From JBBTRN01 sp038065175 (GTDB taxonomy: Bacteria > Patescibacteriota > Doudnabacteria > UBA920): 47,978 bases of DNA. A program made the position numbers and the translations under genes. The stretch's first letter is position 1. Each line of letters begins with the position of its first letter. The stretch covers positions 1-47,978 of the forward strand of contig JBBTRN010000018.1 of NCBI GenBank assembly GCA_038065175.1. The letters run 5' to 3'. This document shows, piece by piece, positions 37,554 to 45,242 of the stretch. The notes under the pieces are model-generated. The model made no database searches. It was not told the origin of the DNA and saw only the letters and a program-made list of their open reading frames with translations.

Positions 37554-37916
37554 ATGAATAAAACCAACCCAAAATTAAAAATTTTCGTAAAAAGTAAGTC
37601 CGGCATAGGCGCGAAAAAAACCAAAGGCTTTGTCGGAATATCAAACGCCATAGAAGGCCATCCCAAGTCTAAAATTTTAAAACAGGCGTTTTACAAGCAT
37701 AGGGCAATAAACACATGGGAAAAGGCGGTTTCAGAATTTTTTGAGGGAGCCGAGGCCCAAAGCAAGGCGGTGGACTTTAAAGAAGGGGTGCTAATGGTCG
37801 CCTGTTTGTCGAAAGACCTTGCGTATAAAATAAAAGCCTTTGCCCAAAGGATAATTTATATTTTAAACCAGCTTATTGGCAAGGATTTAGTTTTTGCTAT
37901 AAGAGTTGAATATTGA
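37554..37916 (+). CDS. DciA-like (DUF721) protein
   Basis: A 120-residue basic protein. The core AFYKHRAINTWEKAVSEFFEGAEAQSKAVDFKEGVLMVACLSKDLAYKIKAFAQRIIYILNQLIG matches the DUF721/DciA pattern: a conserved W, then a strand pair with 'L.V.c.s..la..l......i...ln'. It lies immediately downstream of recF, the usual place for such genes. DciA recruits the replicative helicase where DnaC is absent. ATG 37554 is chosen because upstream in-frame codons are MITE-derived. Confidence 0.75.
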   Translation: MNKTNPKLKIFVKSKSGIGAKKTKGFVGISNAIEGHPKSKILKQAFYKHRAINTWEKAVSEFFEGAEAQSKAVDFKEGVLMVACLSKDLAYKIKAFAQRIIYILNQLIGKDLVFAIRVEY

Positions 37917-37975
37917 TGTCTTATTTTTGATTCTCAAGCCAAACAGTATCAGTCCTGGGTGGGCGCATACATAAA

Positions 37976-38005
37976 TTAGCAAAATTCACCAAAAAGTTCT
38001 ATAAT
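37976..38005 (+). promoter_or_regulatory. Promoter-like hexamers before the 38042 gene
   Basis: TTAGCA (37976-37981), an 18-base spacer and TATAAT (38000-38005). The predicted start is about 38012. Confidence 0.5.
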
Positions 38006-38041
38006 AAGAGGGCTTTAATTAACCATTAAAATCTTAAATTT

Positions 38042-38266
38042 ATGGTCGAAATAATTTCAATAAAAAAGGAAATGGACAACTTAGATGAGCAGGATAAGCA
38101 AAAGCGAGAAAATTATGAAAAATTTAAAAAAGAGGCCGAACCTAAAATTTAGGCAGAAATGGCCAAAATGAGGCAAGAAAATCCTGATATGAACGAAGAG
38201 GCTCTTCGGCTTGCCGCAATTAGTTACTTAGCGGATAAAAAAGGTACTTGGAGAGGTGAAAAATAG
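38042..38266 (+). pseudogene. Small charged helical protein with an in-frame TAG
   Basis: The frame gives 75 codons: MVEIISIKKEMDNLDEQDKQ... to EAEPKI, then TAG at 38150-38152. It continues as AEMAKMRQENPDMNEEALRLAAISYLADKKGTWRGEK to a second TAG. Both halves have the same highly charged helical character and form a plausible single protein, so the internal TAG is probably a nonsense mutation (from CAG, AAG or GAG). No family is recognised. The next gene starts about 24 bases downstream; both look like a decaying accessory locus. Confidence 0.5.
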
Positions 38267-38289
38267 AATTTATTAAATTGGCAAATGGT

Positions 38290-39043
38290 ATGTCAAAACA
38301 CGATAACCCAACTCCCGAAATAAGTGGCGACGCAATAGCAGATAAATACGCAGAGAGCTTAATTAAATTTCTTGAGCAAGGCCGTGGACTAAGCCCTGCA
38401 ACTAAAGAGCGGTTACTAAAGGCTTTAAGTGGGCAAAGCCATTCGGAAACAAGCCGAGCAATAAGTAGTCTTGTAATGGAAAGGTCAGCCGTTGTCCAAC
38501 CACAAAGAACAATGCCCCCTCAAAGGGGGGAAACAGAAACAGGGTCAAGCGTGGAGCAAACAATTCTTAACAATTTGGATAAAGCTGACAGACAGTCAAA
38601 TAGAAGCCCACAAAAATTTGCAGAATTTTTTCGTAACCTTCTGCCAAGCGGATATGAAGTAGGATTAATAAAGGTTCCTCGCAGCAGAGCTGGCGAGGTA
38701 TTAACTGCAAGGGGAGAACTATCATTTCGGAGCAAAGCTCCGAGGTATTAAACCTGTATTAGCTCCTCGGCTCGCAAGATAATCCTTAAGGATTATCTTG
38801 ACTCGCTCTACGTCGCGAATAAAAGGACAAATAGCGGAATTTACTGCCCCAAACGGCATAACAATTTTAGTTTGTCCTTTGGGAAATACACGGCTTGCCT
38901 CTTTACCAGATTATGTTGGTATGTTCAACATTGGAGGCAAAAACCAAGGTGCAAATATCCCAGTTATGAGAGTTTTAAAGCCAGCAGTTTTAGGAAGTGG
39001 AAGAAAGTTAATGCAAAAGGGTTTATTATCTACCGATTACTAA
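38290..39043 (+). pseudogene. Unknown protein split by a palindromic insertion
   Basis: The 5' part (38290-38727) encodes a soluble, Gln/Ser-rich protein ending SRAGEVLTARGELSFR. The 3' part, in another frame from about 38816, encodes RIKGQIAEFTAPNGITILVCPLGNTRLASLPDYVGMFNIGG and continues to a stop at 39043. Between them lies an 85-88 base hairpin cluster (38729-38817); deleting it restores one frame, LSFR-IKGQ. The joined product would be about 220 residues of unknown family. The start is ATG 38290; a TTG at 38278 is possible. Nothing clear is seen in 39044-39170. Confidence 0.5.
38729..38817. repeat. Nested palindromic element inserted in the 38290 gene
   Basis: It contains CGGAGC-AAA-GCTCCG (38728-38742), CCGAGG/CCTCGG (38740-38745 and 38765-38770) and a perfect 26-base palindrome (38775-38800, arm CAAGATAATCCTT). 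Its length shifts the reading frame of the host gene. It resembles in behaviour the Rickettsia palindromic elements, though not in sequence as far as I can tell. Confidence 0.65.
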
Positions 39044-39170
39044 AAACTTATCCAGCAATTTCGCCGAGTAACCGTAACTGCCGAAAACTTGCACCCAATC
39101 CATAGTTCTATAATCGTCCCTTAGACCGCTCCAAAGAAAAATACCCAAGTTTTTAGACGGAGTTTTGTAA

Positions 39171-39635
39171 TTATTTCAAGGTTTTACTTTTGATACCCAG
39201 TGCGCGGTGGACGAGTTCGCTGGAACTTTGCGCTTTGCCGCCGCCGACATTGTAGACCATTTTAATACCAACCCGTTCACAGGTTTTTATATCTTTAAAA
39301 AGTGATGATTCGGGGTTTGCGGCATCGGCTTCGTTTCTGTCCCCGCCGTTGGCAAAAACATCCGGCCTTATCTCTTCCAATTCTTTGGCAACGGACATGT
39401 CTTCCGGGCTCTCCGGATGCCCGGTGAGCCTGGCTTCATCAACATCCCGCAGGGCCTCAATGATGGCCTTGCGTTCGTTTTCATCCATAAACACAAAACC
39501 CTTTTTTGCCATAAGCCAATTGTCGTTATTTATTAGCACAATTAAATAATCGCCAAGTTTTTTGGCGGCTATAAATAACTGGACATGGCCTATGTGGAGC
39601 GGATCAAACCCGCCGGAGACAAGAACCTTTAGCAT
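39171..39635 (-). CDS. Cytidylyltransferase-family nucleotidyltransferase
   Basis: A 154-residue HIGH-superfamily nucleotidyltransferase: VLVSGGFDPLHIGHVQLFIAAKKLGDYLIVLINNDNWLMAKKG (GGFDPxHxGH motif), then ERKAIIEALRDVDE and the C-terminal SSSELVHRAL in place of the usual ISTT(E)R-like segment. It is related to glycerol-3-phosphate cytidylyltransferase and heptose-1-phosphate adenylyltransferase and would activate a small sugar or polyol phosphate for envelope synthesis. The specific substrate cannot be told. It is followed upstream on the same strand by an S23 gene. Confidence 0.85.
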   Translation of the reverse strand: MLKVLVSGGFDPLHIGHVQLFIAAKKLGDYLIVLINNDNWLMAKKGFVFMDENERKAIIEALRDVDEARLTGHPESPEDMSVAKELEEIRPDVFANGGDRNEADAANPESSLFKDIKTCERVGIKMVYNVGGGKAQSSSELVHRALGIKSKTLK

Positions 39636-40080
39636 AATTGATGATTATTTATTAATAATTGATAACTGAAAATTCTAAGGTTTGTTGTGATTAGTGATAT
39701 ATTTATCCAGCCCACGAAGTTGTTTGCCGATGTTTTCGGTTTTTTCCATAAAATATATGTGCTGATCTTGGCTAATATAGCCATCGTCAAATGCAGAATC
39801 CAGACACGCAACAACTTCAAAAAGAGAAGTTAAGGAGCGGTTTATAAAAACGCTTTTGTCTTTTTCTGTTTTTCTTTCAGACCCTTCGGCTATCTGCAGA
39901 AGTACAGAGAGCATAGCTCGCCTCGTTTGGTCGACTAACAGGTATTTTTCTTCAACAGGGTAGGCTATTAGAATTTTGTTTACTTCCTTTTTCAGTGTAC
40001 GTGCGTCTATATACACCTGCCAAGATTGAAACCTAAAAGCCATAGGCGGTTATCAATTATTAATTATCAATTATCAATCA
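39635..40080. repeat. Inverted repeats flanking S23 gene 3
   Basis: The left arm 39635-39667 and the complement of the right arm 40048-40080 agree at 27 of 33 positions, including a perfect 16-base core (ATTAATAATTGATAAC at 39651-39666; GTTATCAATTATTAAT at 40049-40064). The S23 gene is centred between them. Confidence 0.8.
39675..40043 (-). CDS. S23 / four-helix bundle protein (3)
   Basis: The 122-residue four-helix-bundle protein (FQSWQVYIDARTLKKEVNKIL, LLVDQTRRAMLSVLLQIAEGSERKTEKDKSVFINRSLTSLFEVVACLDSAFDDGYISQD) is a close paralog of the 19719 gene despite different genomic sites. That suggests intragenomic spread. It lies between a PH-domain membrane protein gene and a nucleotidyltransferase gene, enclosed by 33-base imperfect inverted repeats. 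Function unknown. Confidence 0.9.
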   Translation of the reverse strand: MAFRFQSWQVYIDARTLKKEVNKILIAYPVEEKYLLVDQTRRAMLSVLLQIAEGSERKTEKDKSVFINRSLTSLFEVVACLDSAFDDGYISQDQHIYFMEKTENIGKQLRGLDKYITNHNKP

Positions 40081-40083
40081 GCT

Positions 40084-40629
40084 TTAATTGTGGTGGGCGT
40101 TCGTGCGCTGTTCGGGCGGGATTTTTTCGTAAAGGTCGAGGATTAGTTTGTTAATGGAACCAGGGTTTGGCACGTCTGAAAATTCAAAACGTTCTATGCT
40201 GGCCGCGGTTTGCACATACACATCGCCGTAGTTAAAGACAGTGCCTAAAACCCCGCTTACTTCGCTGGTTACATCTTCTATGTTTTCTATGTGGAGCTCG
40301 GAAACTTCGTGGTGGAAAAGCCCAACTTGGTCTATGTCTACAATCCTGCGGTCAGTAATGATTTGCACGTTTAGGTAGTAAAACAGCCAAATTAAAAAAA
40401 GCGACAAGGTCAAGAATATGGTGTAAACCTGGAGAAATAGTTTGGTAACCGCGCCAATAGAGCCCTCAAACAGCCCGGGGAGCCAGACTCCCCCATAGCG
40501 CCTGAACAAGACTAGCGCCGCGGCAAACATAAACCAAATGAAAAGTTTTTTCAATAAAACCACCCAGTGCTGGCGCACCACAATATAAATTTTTTCGTCT
40601 TCCAGCTGGCTGGGGAAAAGTTTATGCAT
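40084..40629 (-). CDS. Bacterial PH-domain membrane protein (YdbS-like)
   Basis: A 181-residue protein. The N-terminal part (FPSQLEDEKIYIVVRQHWVVLLKKLFIWFMFAAALVLF) leads into two transmembrane helices (about 30-48 and 72-98). These are followed by a bPH_2-type domain (NVQIITDRRIVDIDQVGLFHHEVSELHIENIEDVTSEVSGVLGTVFNYGDVYVQTA). Such proteins are membrane-associated with a pleckstrin-like cytoplasmic domain; their role is unknown. It is the single-domain form of the YdbS/YdbT family. Confidence 0.85.
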   Translation of the reverse strand: MHKLFPSQLEDEKIYIVVRQHWVVLLKKLFIWFMFAAALVLFRRYGGVWLPGLFEGSIGAVTKLFLQVYTIFLTLSLFLIWLFYYLNVQIITDRRIVDIDQVGLFHHEVSELHIENIEDVTSEVSGVLGTVFNYGDVYVQTAASIERFEFSDVPNPGSINKLILDLYEKIPPEQRTNAHHN

Positions 40630-40633
40630 AGGC

Positions 40634-40721
40634 TAGTAATTGATGATTGATAATTTATTATTGATAACTGCTTAGTTTGGTTTTAAGTAATCAATCATTA
40701 ATCAACAATTATCAATTAATT
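40634..40721. repeat. Imperfect inverted repeat between PH-domain and small membrane genes
   Basis: The arms 40634-40670 and 40688-40721 are built of TAATTGATGATTGATAA words and their complements. They overlap the 3' end of the 40720 gene and stop just before the PH gene start. No ORF is inside. Confidence 0.65.
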
Positions 40722-40929
40722 AAACAATGTTTTGTAAAGTTGAATGGGATTGGGCGAGGATTGTAAGAAAGAAAAAAGAAAACACCAAAGCTACCACAAG
40801 GCTAAGACCGCGTTTTTCTCCGTATTTAATAAGTACATAAATGCCAAAAGCAGCCAAAAAAACCATTACGGCGGCTAATACGTAGTAAATTCCGCCAATA
40901 ACCATGTTGGCAAAAAGGGAAAAATTCAT
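40720..40929 (-). CDS. Small two-helix membrane protein
   Basis: A 69-residue protein with two hydrophobic helices (about 7-33, MVIGGIYYVLAAVMVFLAAFGIYV, and 42-60, LSLVVALVFSFFFLTIL) joined by a basic loop (KYGEKRG), so both termini are predicted outside by the positive-inside rule. Family unrecognised; it lies between ruvB and the PH-domain gene. No Shine-Dalgarno. It is likely real because hydrophobicity is well organised and no competing frame exists. Confidence 0.6.
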   Translation of the reverse strand: MNFSLFANMVIGGIYYVLAAVMVFLAAFGIYVLIKYGEKRGLSLVVALVFSFFFLTILAQSHSTLQNIV

Positions 40930-40991
40930 AGTTTAATTAATTTCTAATGGATAATTGAATGCCCATAACCAAAAATTAGTTATCAGTTGTT

Positions 40992-42038
40992 TTAAAGAAT
41001 GCTTTGTTGGCCGCTTGCGGAAACCGGGGGGATAATGTCCAGGTGCTTATAAGCGGCTTCCGTGGGCTGTCTGCCTTTAGGAGTCCTTAAGATCAGCCCC
41101 AGCCGCAGAAGGAAGGGTTCGTGGATGTCTGAAATGGTATCTTCTTCTTCGCCTGTGGCCGCGGCCAGGGTGTTAAGCCCCACAGGCCGGCCTTGGAATT
41201 TGTGGATTAAGGCTTCTAAAATTCTTCGGTCGTTTTTATCCAGACCCAAATTGTCAACCTCCAACAGCTCCAAAGCTTCTTTGGCCGTGTCTAAAAGAAT
41301 TGTATCATGGCCGTGGACCTGGGCAAAATCTCTCACGCGCCTTAAAAGCCGATTGGCAATCCGCGGGGTGAAGCGCGAACGGCGGGAGAGCTCCCCGGCC
41401 GCCGCTTTTTCCAAATCCGCGTTTAAAATTTTTCCGCTGCGTTCAATAATCCTTTCAATTTCTTCCGGTTCATAGTATTCCAGGCGGTAAGTCGCCCCAA
41501 AGCGGTCCCTTAAAGGCGCGGACAAAAGTCCGATCCGCGTGGTAGCGCCAATTAAAGTAAACTTAGGCAGTTCCATGCGGATGCTTCTTGCTCCCGGTCC
41601 TTTGCCCAGGACAATGTCCAAAAAGCCGTCCTCCATTGCCGGGTACAAAATTTCCTCCACTGCTTTATTCAGCCTATGGATTTCGTCAACAAATAAAATG
41701 TCGCCCTCGGAGAGGTTGGTTAAGACAGAAGCCAAATCGCCGGCGCGCTCAATGGCCGGACCGGAAGTTATTTTAATGTTGCTGCCGATTTCCCGTGCGA
41801 CAATATGCGCCAGCGTGGTTTTGCCCAGACCCGGGGGTCCATAAAATAAAATATGCTCCAAATGCTCCTTTCTCTGTTTTGCTGCCCCCAGGAGGATTTT
41901 GAGGTTCCGTTTTACCGACTCCTGGCCAATGTAGTCTTCAAAATTGCCCGGCCGAAGGGTTTGTTCAATGACGATTTCGTCGTCATTAGCAGTGCTTGAG
42001 GCTAGGTCATCGGTTTTAGGTTTTTTTGATTCGATCAT
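40992..42038 (-). CDS. ruvB: Holliday junction branch migration ATPase RuvB
   Basis: The 348-residue AAA+ motor has LRPGNFEDYIGQE, Walker A YGPPGLGKTTLAHIVA, Walker B ILFVDEIHRL, sensor region LIGATTRIGLLSAPLRDRFG and a C-terminal winged helix (GRPVGLNTLAAATGEEEDTISDIHEPFLLRLGLILRTPKGRQPT). It drives branch migration with RuvA. Start by family alignment; the first 20 residues (KPKTDDLASSTANDDE) are a disordered extension. Confidence 0.96.
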   Translation of the reverse strand: MIESKKPKTDDLASSTANDDEIVIEQTLRPGNFEDYIGQESVKRNLKILLGAAKQRKEHLEHILFYGPPGLGKTTLAHIVAREIGSNIKITSGPAIERAGDLASVLTNLSEGDILFVDEIHRLNKAVEEILYPAMEDGFLDIVLGKGPGARSIRMELPKFTLIGATTRIGLLSAPLRDRFGATYRLEYYEPEEIERIIERSGKILNADLEKAAAGELSRRSRFTPRIANRLLRRVRDFAQVHGHDTILLDTAKEALELLEVDNLGLDKNDRRILEALIHKFQGRPVGLNTLAAATGEEEDTISDIHEPFLLRLGLILRTPKGRQPTEAAYKHLDIIPPVSASGQQSIL

Positions 42039-42046
42039 TTTTTATT

Positions 42047-42119
42047 AGGTAGCTAGTAGGGGGTAGCTGGTAGCCAAATTGCCTGGCTAAATGCTACTCG
42101 CTACTTGCTAAATGCTAGT
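42047..42119. repeat. Imperfect inverted repeat between VanW and ruvB genes
   Basis: AGGTAGCTAGTAGG..GGTAGCC (42047-42075) opposes GGCTAAATGCTACTCGCTACTTG.. (42084-42119). It is reiterated AGCTAGTAG/CTACTTGCT words. The right arm overlaps the VanW stop codon. Confidence 0.6.
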
Positions 42120-43413
42120 TGGTTGGCATCTGCACGCCTGTTGACGGTGCGGCGGTGGGGTAAGTTTCCTGTTTATGGAACAGAGCAGGCGACTGGTAAA
42201 CTGACTTAAAAGTCGAAGTTGCGGTTTTGCCGCCGTTTTCCACTATGCGGGTCCATTCCGCCTTCATACTGCCGTCAGTTTTTCTCTCATATGAAAAAGG
42301 TTTTTGCAAAGTTACCTTTCGTTCGTCGCGCGTGCCGTAAAATTCAAAAATTAAAGTATAGGAGTCTTTAATATAGGGCCAGACTAGAATGTGGCCGGGG
42401 GTGTCATTAATAAATTTTAAGTCAATGACTCCGGGGTAAATAGTGGCGTCCGTGCCTTGGGGCGAATAGTACTGCACGGCATAGGAGTGGTTTTTTCTTT
42501 GGGTAATGGGGATGCCCGCCTTCATGGCTGCCCTAAAGGTGGTGGAAGAGACTTGGCATAACCCGCCGCCAAATTCCGGTACTGTGCCGGTTTTTTTGAT
42601 GACCAGCTCGGGCAAAAAGCCGTTTTCTGCCTCCACTGGTCCCAAAATTTTGTTAAAACTAAATTCTTCCCCGGGAGCAATAATTGCGCCCTTAAATTTG
42701 GTGAGGCCGACTTTAATATTATGGATGCGGTTTTTGGGACTGCCTTTGAAATTGGATTCACCGGTGGCTATTAATTCATTAATACCCATAGGGTTGGTTT
42801 CAGCCAAAGATTTTAACGGCTTGTCAATTTCAATCGCCAGTTCCGCCCGGGGTTCAGATCTCTCCAAGGCTCCCAGGATTATTAGGGTTGAAGAAAAAAT
42901 ATCCAGACTAAGCCCGTCTTTGGGAGGCGTAAAATTTACAGCCTGATTCACAGCCGTAGTATTTTTAAGCTCAAGGCTCGGTTCGGCTTTGGCAATATTA
43001 ATCTTCCCGGATAAAGTTTTTAAGTAGTTGTAAATTTTTTCAGGACGGTTTTTGTATATTACAATCCTTTCCTGGAATTTGTTAAAGTTAGCTGGCGCGC
43101 CGTTAATTCCATTTATTTCCATAATAGCAGTGTGGGTTGATTCGGAAGATGCAGAGAAAATTTGGGACCCGACGGTTTTTTCCGTCCCCAGACCCAAATA
43201 TTTTTTTAACGCTGTTTGCGAACCATCCTGCTTTTCCAACAAATTTTTTTTTGCAATGACCCCAATGCCTTTAAATGATTCAAGGGTATCTTCTCGGATC
43301 TCGGTTTCTTTCCCGGCATATAAAAGCTCAAAAGCCCGGACAGTTTTTAGCCGGTAGTTGAAAGCGCTTAAAATAACCAACACGAGAAAAAAAATTTTAA
43401 TTCTGGCTTCCAT
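42115..43413 (-). CDS. VanW-family exported protein
   Basis: The 432-residue protein has a hydrophobic N-terminal signal/anchor (about 7-20, IFFLVLVILSAFN), a 200-residue N-terminal region resembling the peptidoglycan-binding-4-type domain, and the VanW core: NRIHNIKVGLTKFKGAIIAPGEEFSFNKILGP, GFLPELVIKKTGTVPEFGGGLCQVSSTTFRAAMKAGIPITQRKNHSYAVQYY, GTDATIYPGVIDLKFINDT. VanW proteins are cell-wall associated; the exact role is unknown. Its start overlaps the end of tsaE by 17 bases. Confidence 0.9.
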   Translation of the reverse strand: MEARIKIFFLVLVILSAFNYRLKTVRAFELLYAGKETEIREDTLESFKGIGVIAKKNLLEKQDGSQTALKKYLGLGTEKTVGSQIFSASSESTHTAIMEINGINGAPANFNKFQERIVIYKNRPEKIYNYLKTLSGKINIAKAEPSLELKNTTAVNQAVNFTPPKDGLSLDIFSSTLIILGALERSEPRAELAIEIDKPLKSLAETNPMGINELIATGESNFKGSPKNRIHNIKVGLTKFKGAIIAPGEEFSFNKILGPVEAENGFLPELVIKKTGTVPEFGGGLCQVSSTTFRAAMKAGIPITQRKNHSYAVQYYSPQGTDATIYPGVIDLKFINDTPGHILVWPYIKDSYTLIFEFYGTRDERKVTLQKPFSYERKTDGSMKAEWTRIVENGGKTATSTFKSVYQSPALFHKQETYPTAAPSTGVQMPTN

Positions 43414-43810
43414 GGGTAAAATGAATCATTATGGCGTTAGGCGGCAAATATTTTTTTATTTTATCCGCCCATTCAATAAGCACAACCGCGTCTTTTTTCC
43501 CCCACAGATCGGTTATGCCCAAGGCCCTTACTTCACTAATGTTTTTAGTCCGGTATAAGTCTAAATGAAAAAGCATAATTTTCTTCTTATTCTTTGGCAA
43601 GAGACCCCTAAAGATGTTCATGAGCACAAAAGTCGGGCTGGTAATCCTGTTCTTTACCTTTAAGCGTTTTGCCAGCGCTCGGGCGAAAGCTGTTTTTCCG
43701 CTTCCTAATTCGCCTATAAGAGCCAGAACTTCGCCGCCCCGGAGTTTATGGGCAATATTCTTAGCAGCATCGGGTATTTGTGAGAGGTTGAGGGTAGTGT
43801 GTTTTTGCAT
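43397..43810 (-). CDS. tsaE: tRNA threonylcarbamoyladenosine biosynthesis ATPase TsaE
   Basis: The 137-residue P-loop protein has GGEVLALIGELGSGKTAFARALAKRL (Walker A), ITSPTFVLMN, LFHLDLYR and VVLIEWADKI, all TsaE family marks. It works with TsaB and TsaD in t6A37 synthesis. That modification is needed by ANN-decoding tRNAs including the tRNA-Ile(UAU) of this window, whose position 37 is A. It overlaps the VanW gene start, suggesting one transcript. Confidence 0.93.
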   Translation of the reverse strand: MQKHTTLNLSQIPDAAKNIAHKLRGGEVLALIGELGSGKTAFARALAKRLKVKNRITSPTFVLMNIFRGLLPKNKKKIMLFHLDLYRTKNISEVRALGITDLWGKKDAVVLIEWADKIKKYLPPNAIMIHFTHGSQN

Positions 43811-43825
43811 TGTCTTTCAGATGTA

Positions 43826-43911
43826 TCAGATTAATCGGATAAATCAGAATAATTAGAAATCGTGGATATATGATCCGATTTATCTGATTTCTGATTATTC
43901 CGATATTCTGA
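43826..43911. repeat. Imperfect inverted repeat upstream of tsaE
   Basis: The arms 43826-43860 (TCAGATTAATCGGATAAATC..) and 43871-43911 are reiterated AATCAGAT/CGGATAAATC words and complements. No ORF is inside. It separates divergent tsaE and the DHH-like gene. Confidence 0.65.
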
Positions 43912-43928
43912 CCTTATTTTACCCTGAA

Positions 43929-43957
43929 TTGACCCTGGAGGCAAAATCATCTATAAT
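43929..43957 (+). promoter_or_regulatory. Promoter of the DHH-like gene
   Basis: TTGACC (43929-43934), a 17-base spacer and TATAAT (43952-43957). The start near 43964 gives a leader of about 40 bases to ATG 44004. Confidence 0.7.
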
Positions 43958-44003
43958 ACAAAATCGTTTAATCTCGCGGGTAAAATTTTTTTTAAAAAGT
44001 CTT

Positions 44004-45170
44004 ATGCCAGACAGCGATTCCACCAAACAATTTTTTAACCAGCTTAACAATGCCAAACGGATCTTAATTGCGCTCCCGGCAGGGTTAAGCGCGGACGCAG
44101 CCAGCGCAGGCAGCGCTTTGGCAATGTTTTTAAAGCGCCTTAATAAGGAAGTGGAGGTTCTTGCTTCTGAGAATTACGAAGACAGCCTTCCATTTTTGCC
44201 AAAAACTGGACTCTTAAAGCTGGTTTTAAATTCGTCCCAAAGCCTGGCCGTGGTTGTTGATACCACAAAAAAAGCCTTGGAGGAAATAAGCTACGCGCAG
44301 GAAGAAGGGCGGGCGAAAATTTTTCTAAAGGGCAAAACCGAAATTTTTACCCCCGAAGAAGTGTCTTTTGAAACTGTAAGGAATACCCCTTACGACCTGG
44401 CGATTATTTTAGGCGCGCAGGATTTAAATGATTTAGGCACGGTTTTTGCGCAAAACCCCGATTTGTTTTATGAGACTCCAAAAATAAATATAGACAACAA
44501 TCCAGGCAATAAGCTTTTTGGCGCAATAAACTTAATTGACATAAACGCGGCATCGCTTTCCGAGATTATTACGACGATGCTCCAGGAATACGAGACCGAC
44601 CTTTTTAATGAAGATATTGCCACCTGCCTTTTAGCCGGCATAATGGCAAAAACCAACAGCTTCCAGCATGCGCAGGTTAGCCCTAAGAGTTTTATTCAGG
44701 CCGGGCTACTTGTGGAGAAAGGCGCGCGCCAGCAGGAAATTGTCCGCGCGCTTTTTAAAACCCGGTCCTTGCCGCTTTTGAAGTTATGGGGCAGAAGCCT
44801 GGCCAGGCTTAAGGATTTTGGCGATTGGACCTTGTCGCAGTTGAATTTTTCTGACTTTGAGAAAGCAGAGGCCGACGAGACTTACCTGCCGCAGGTATTA
44901 AAGGATTTGCTCGAAAATTTGTCCGGCAAACTTGCGGTGGGGATTGTGAGCCAGACAGACCCTTCGGGCGGCTTAAAGTTGGTTATAGCTTTCAAGAGAG
45001 GTGTTGATGTCCCCGGGCTATTCGGTGAATTTGGGGCAGGCCGGATCTTGCCTTTAGCCGTTCCCGGCGCTTACGATGCATGGCAATTTAACATCGATAG
45101 TTTTTCTTTGGAAGAAGTTGAGGCCAAATTGGTTTCGTTAATGCCCAAACTTTTGCCCAAGCTTTCTTAA
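44004..45170 (+). CDS. Degenerate DHH/NrnA-like phosphoesterase
   Basis: The 388-residue protein has the outline of the DHH/DHHA1 phosphoesterases: AKRILIALPAGLSADAASAGSALAMFLKRLNKEVEVL, then DIATCLLAGIMAKTNSFQHAQVSPKSFIQAGLLVEKGA. The metal-binding residues are lost: the usual H.DaD is replaced by PAGLSADA, and the DHH triad by DNN in INIDNNPGNK. It is probably inactive as a nanoRNase, or has a new role. ATG 44004 is chosen because a promoter occupies 43929-43957. It precedes pilB on the same strand. Confidence 0.7.
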   Translation: MPDSDSTKQFFNQLNNAKRILIALPAGLSADAASAGSALAMFLKRLNKEVEVLASENYEDSLPFLPKTGLLKLVLNSSQSLAVVVDTTKKALEEISYAQEEGRAKIFLKGKTEIFTPEEVSFETVRNTPYDLAIILGAQDLNDLGTVFAQNPDLFYETPKINIDNNPGNKLFGAINLIDINAASLSEIITTMLQEYETDLFNEDIATCLLAGIMAKTNSFQHAQVSPKSFIQAGLLVEKGARQQEIVRALFKTRSLPLLKLWGRSLARLKDFGDWTLSQLNFSDFEKAEADETYLPQVLKDLLENLSGKLAVGIVSQTDPSGGLKLVIAFKRGVDVPGLFGEFGAGRILPLAVPGAYDAWQFNIDSFSLEEVEAKLVSLMPKLLPKLS

Positions 45171-45242
45171 CCTCTTTAATTAATGATATAATGCCTTTAA
45201 TAGGGCGCAGCCCCTTTAGAAATCAAAATCAAAATTTTATTT

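Noticed and set aside
38042..39043. Alternative genetic code or stop readthrough
   Set aside because: Other genes here end normally with TAA, TAG and TGA, and the lesions involve both TAA and TAG in otherwise decaying genes. Pseudogenisation or sequence error is simpler, except that gyrA deserves checking.
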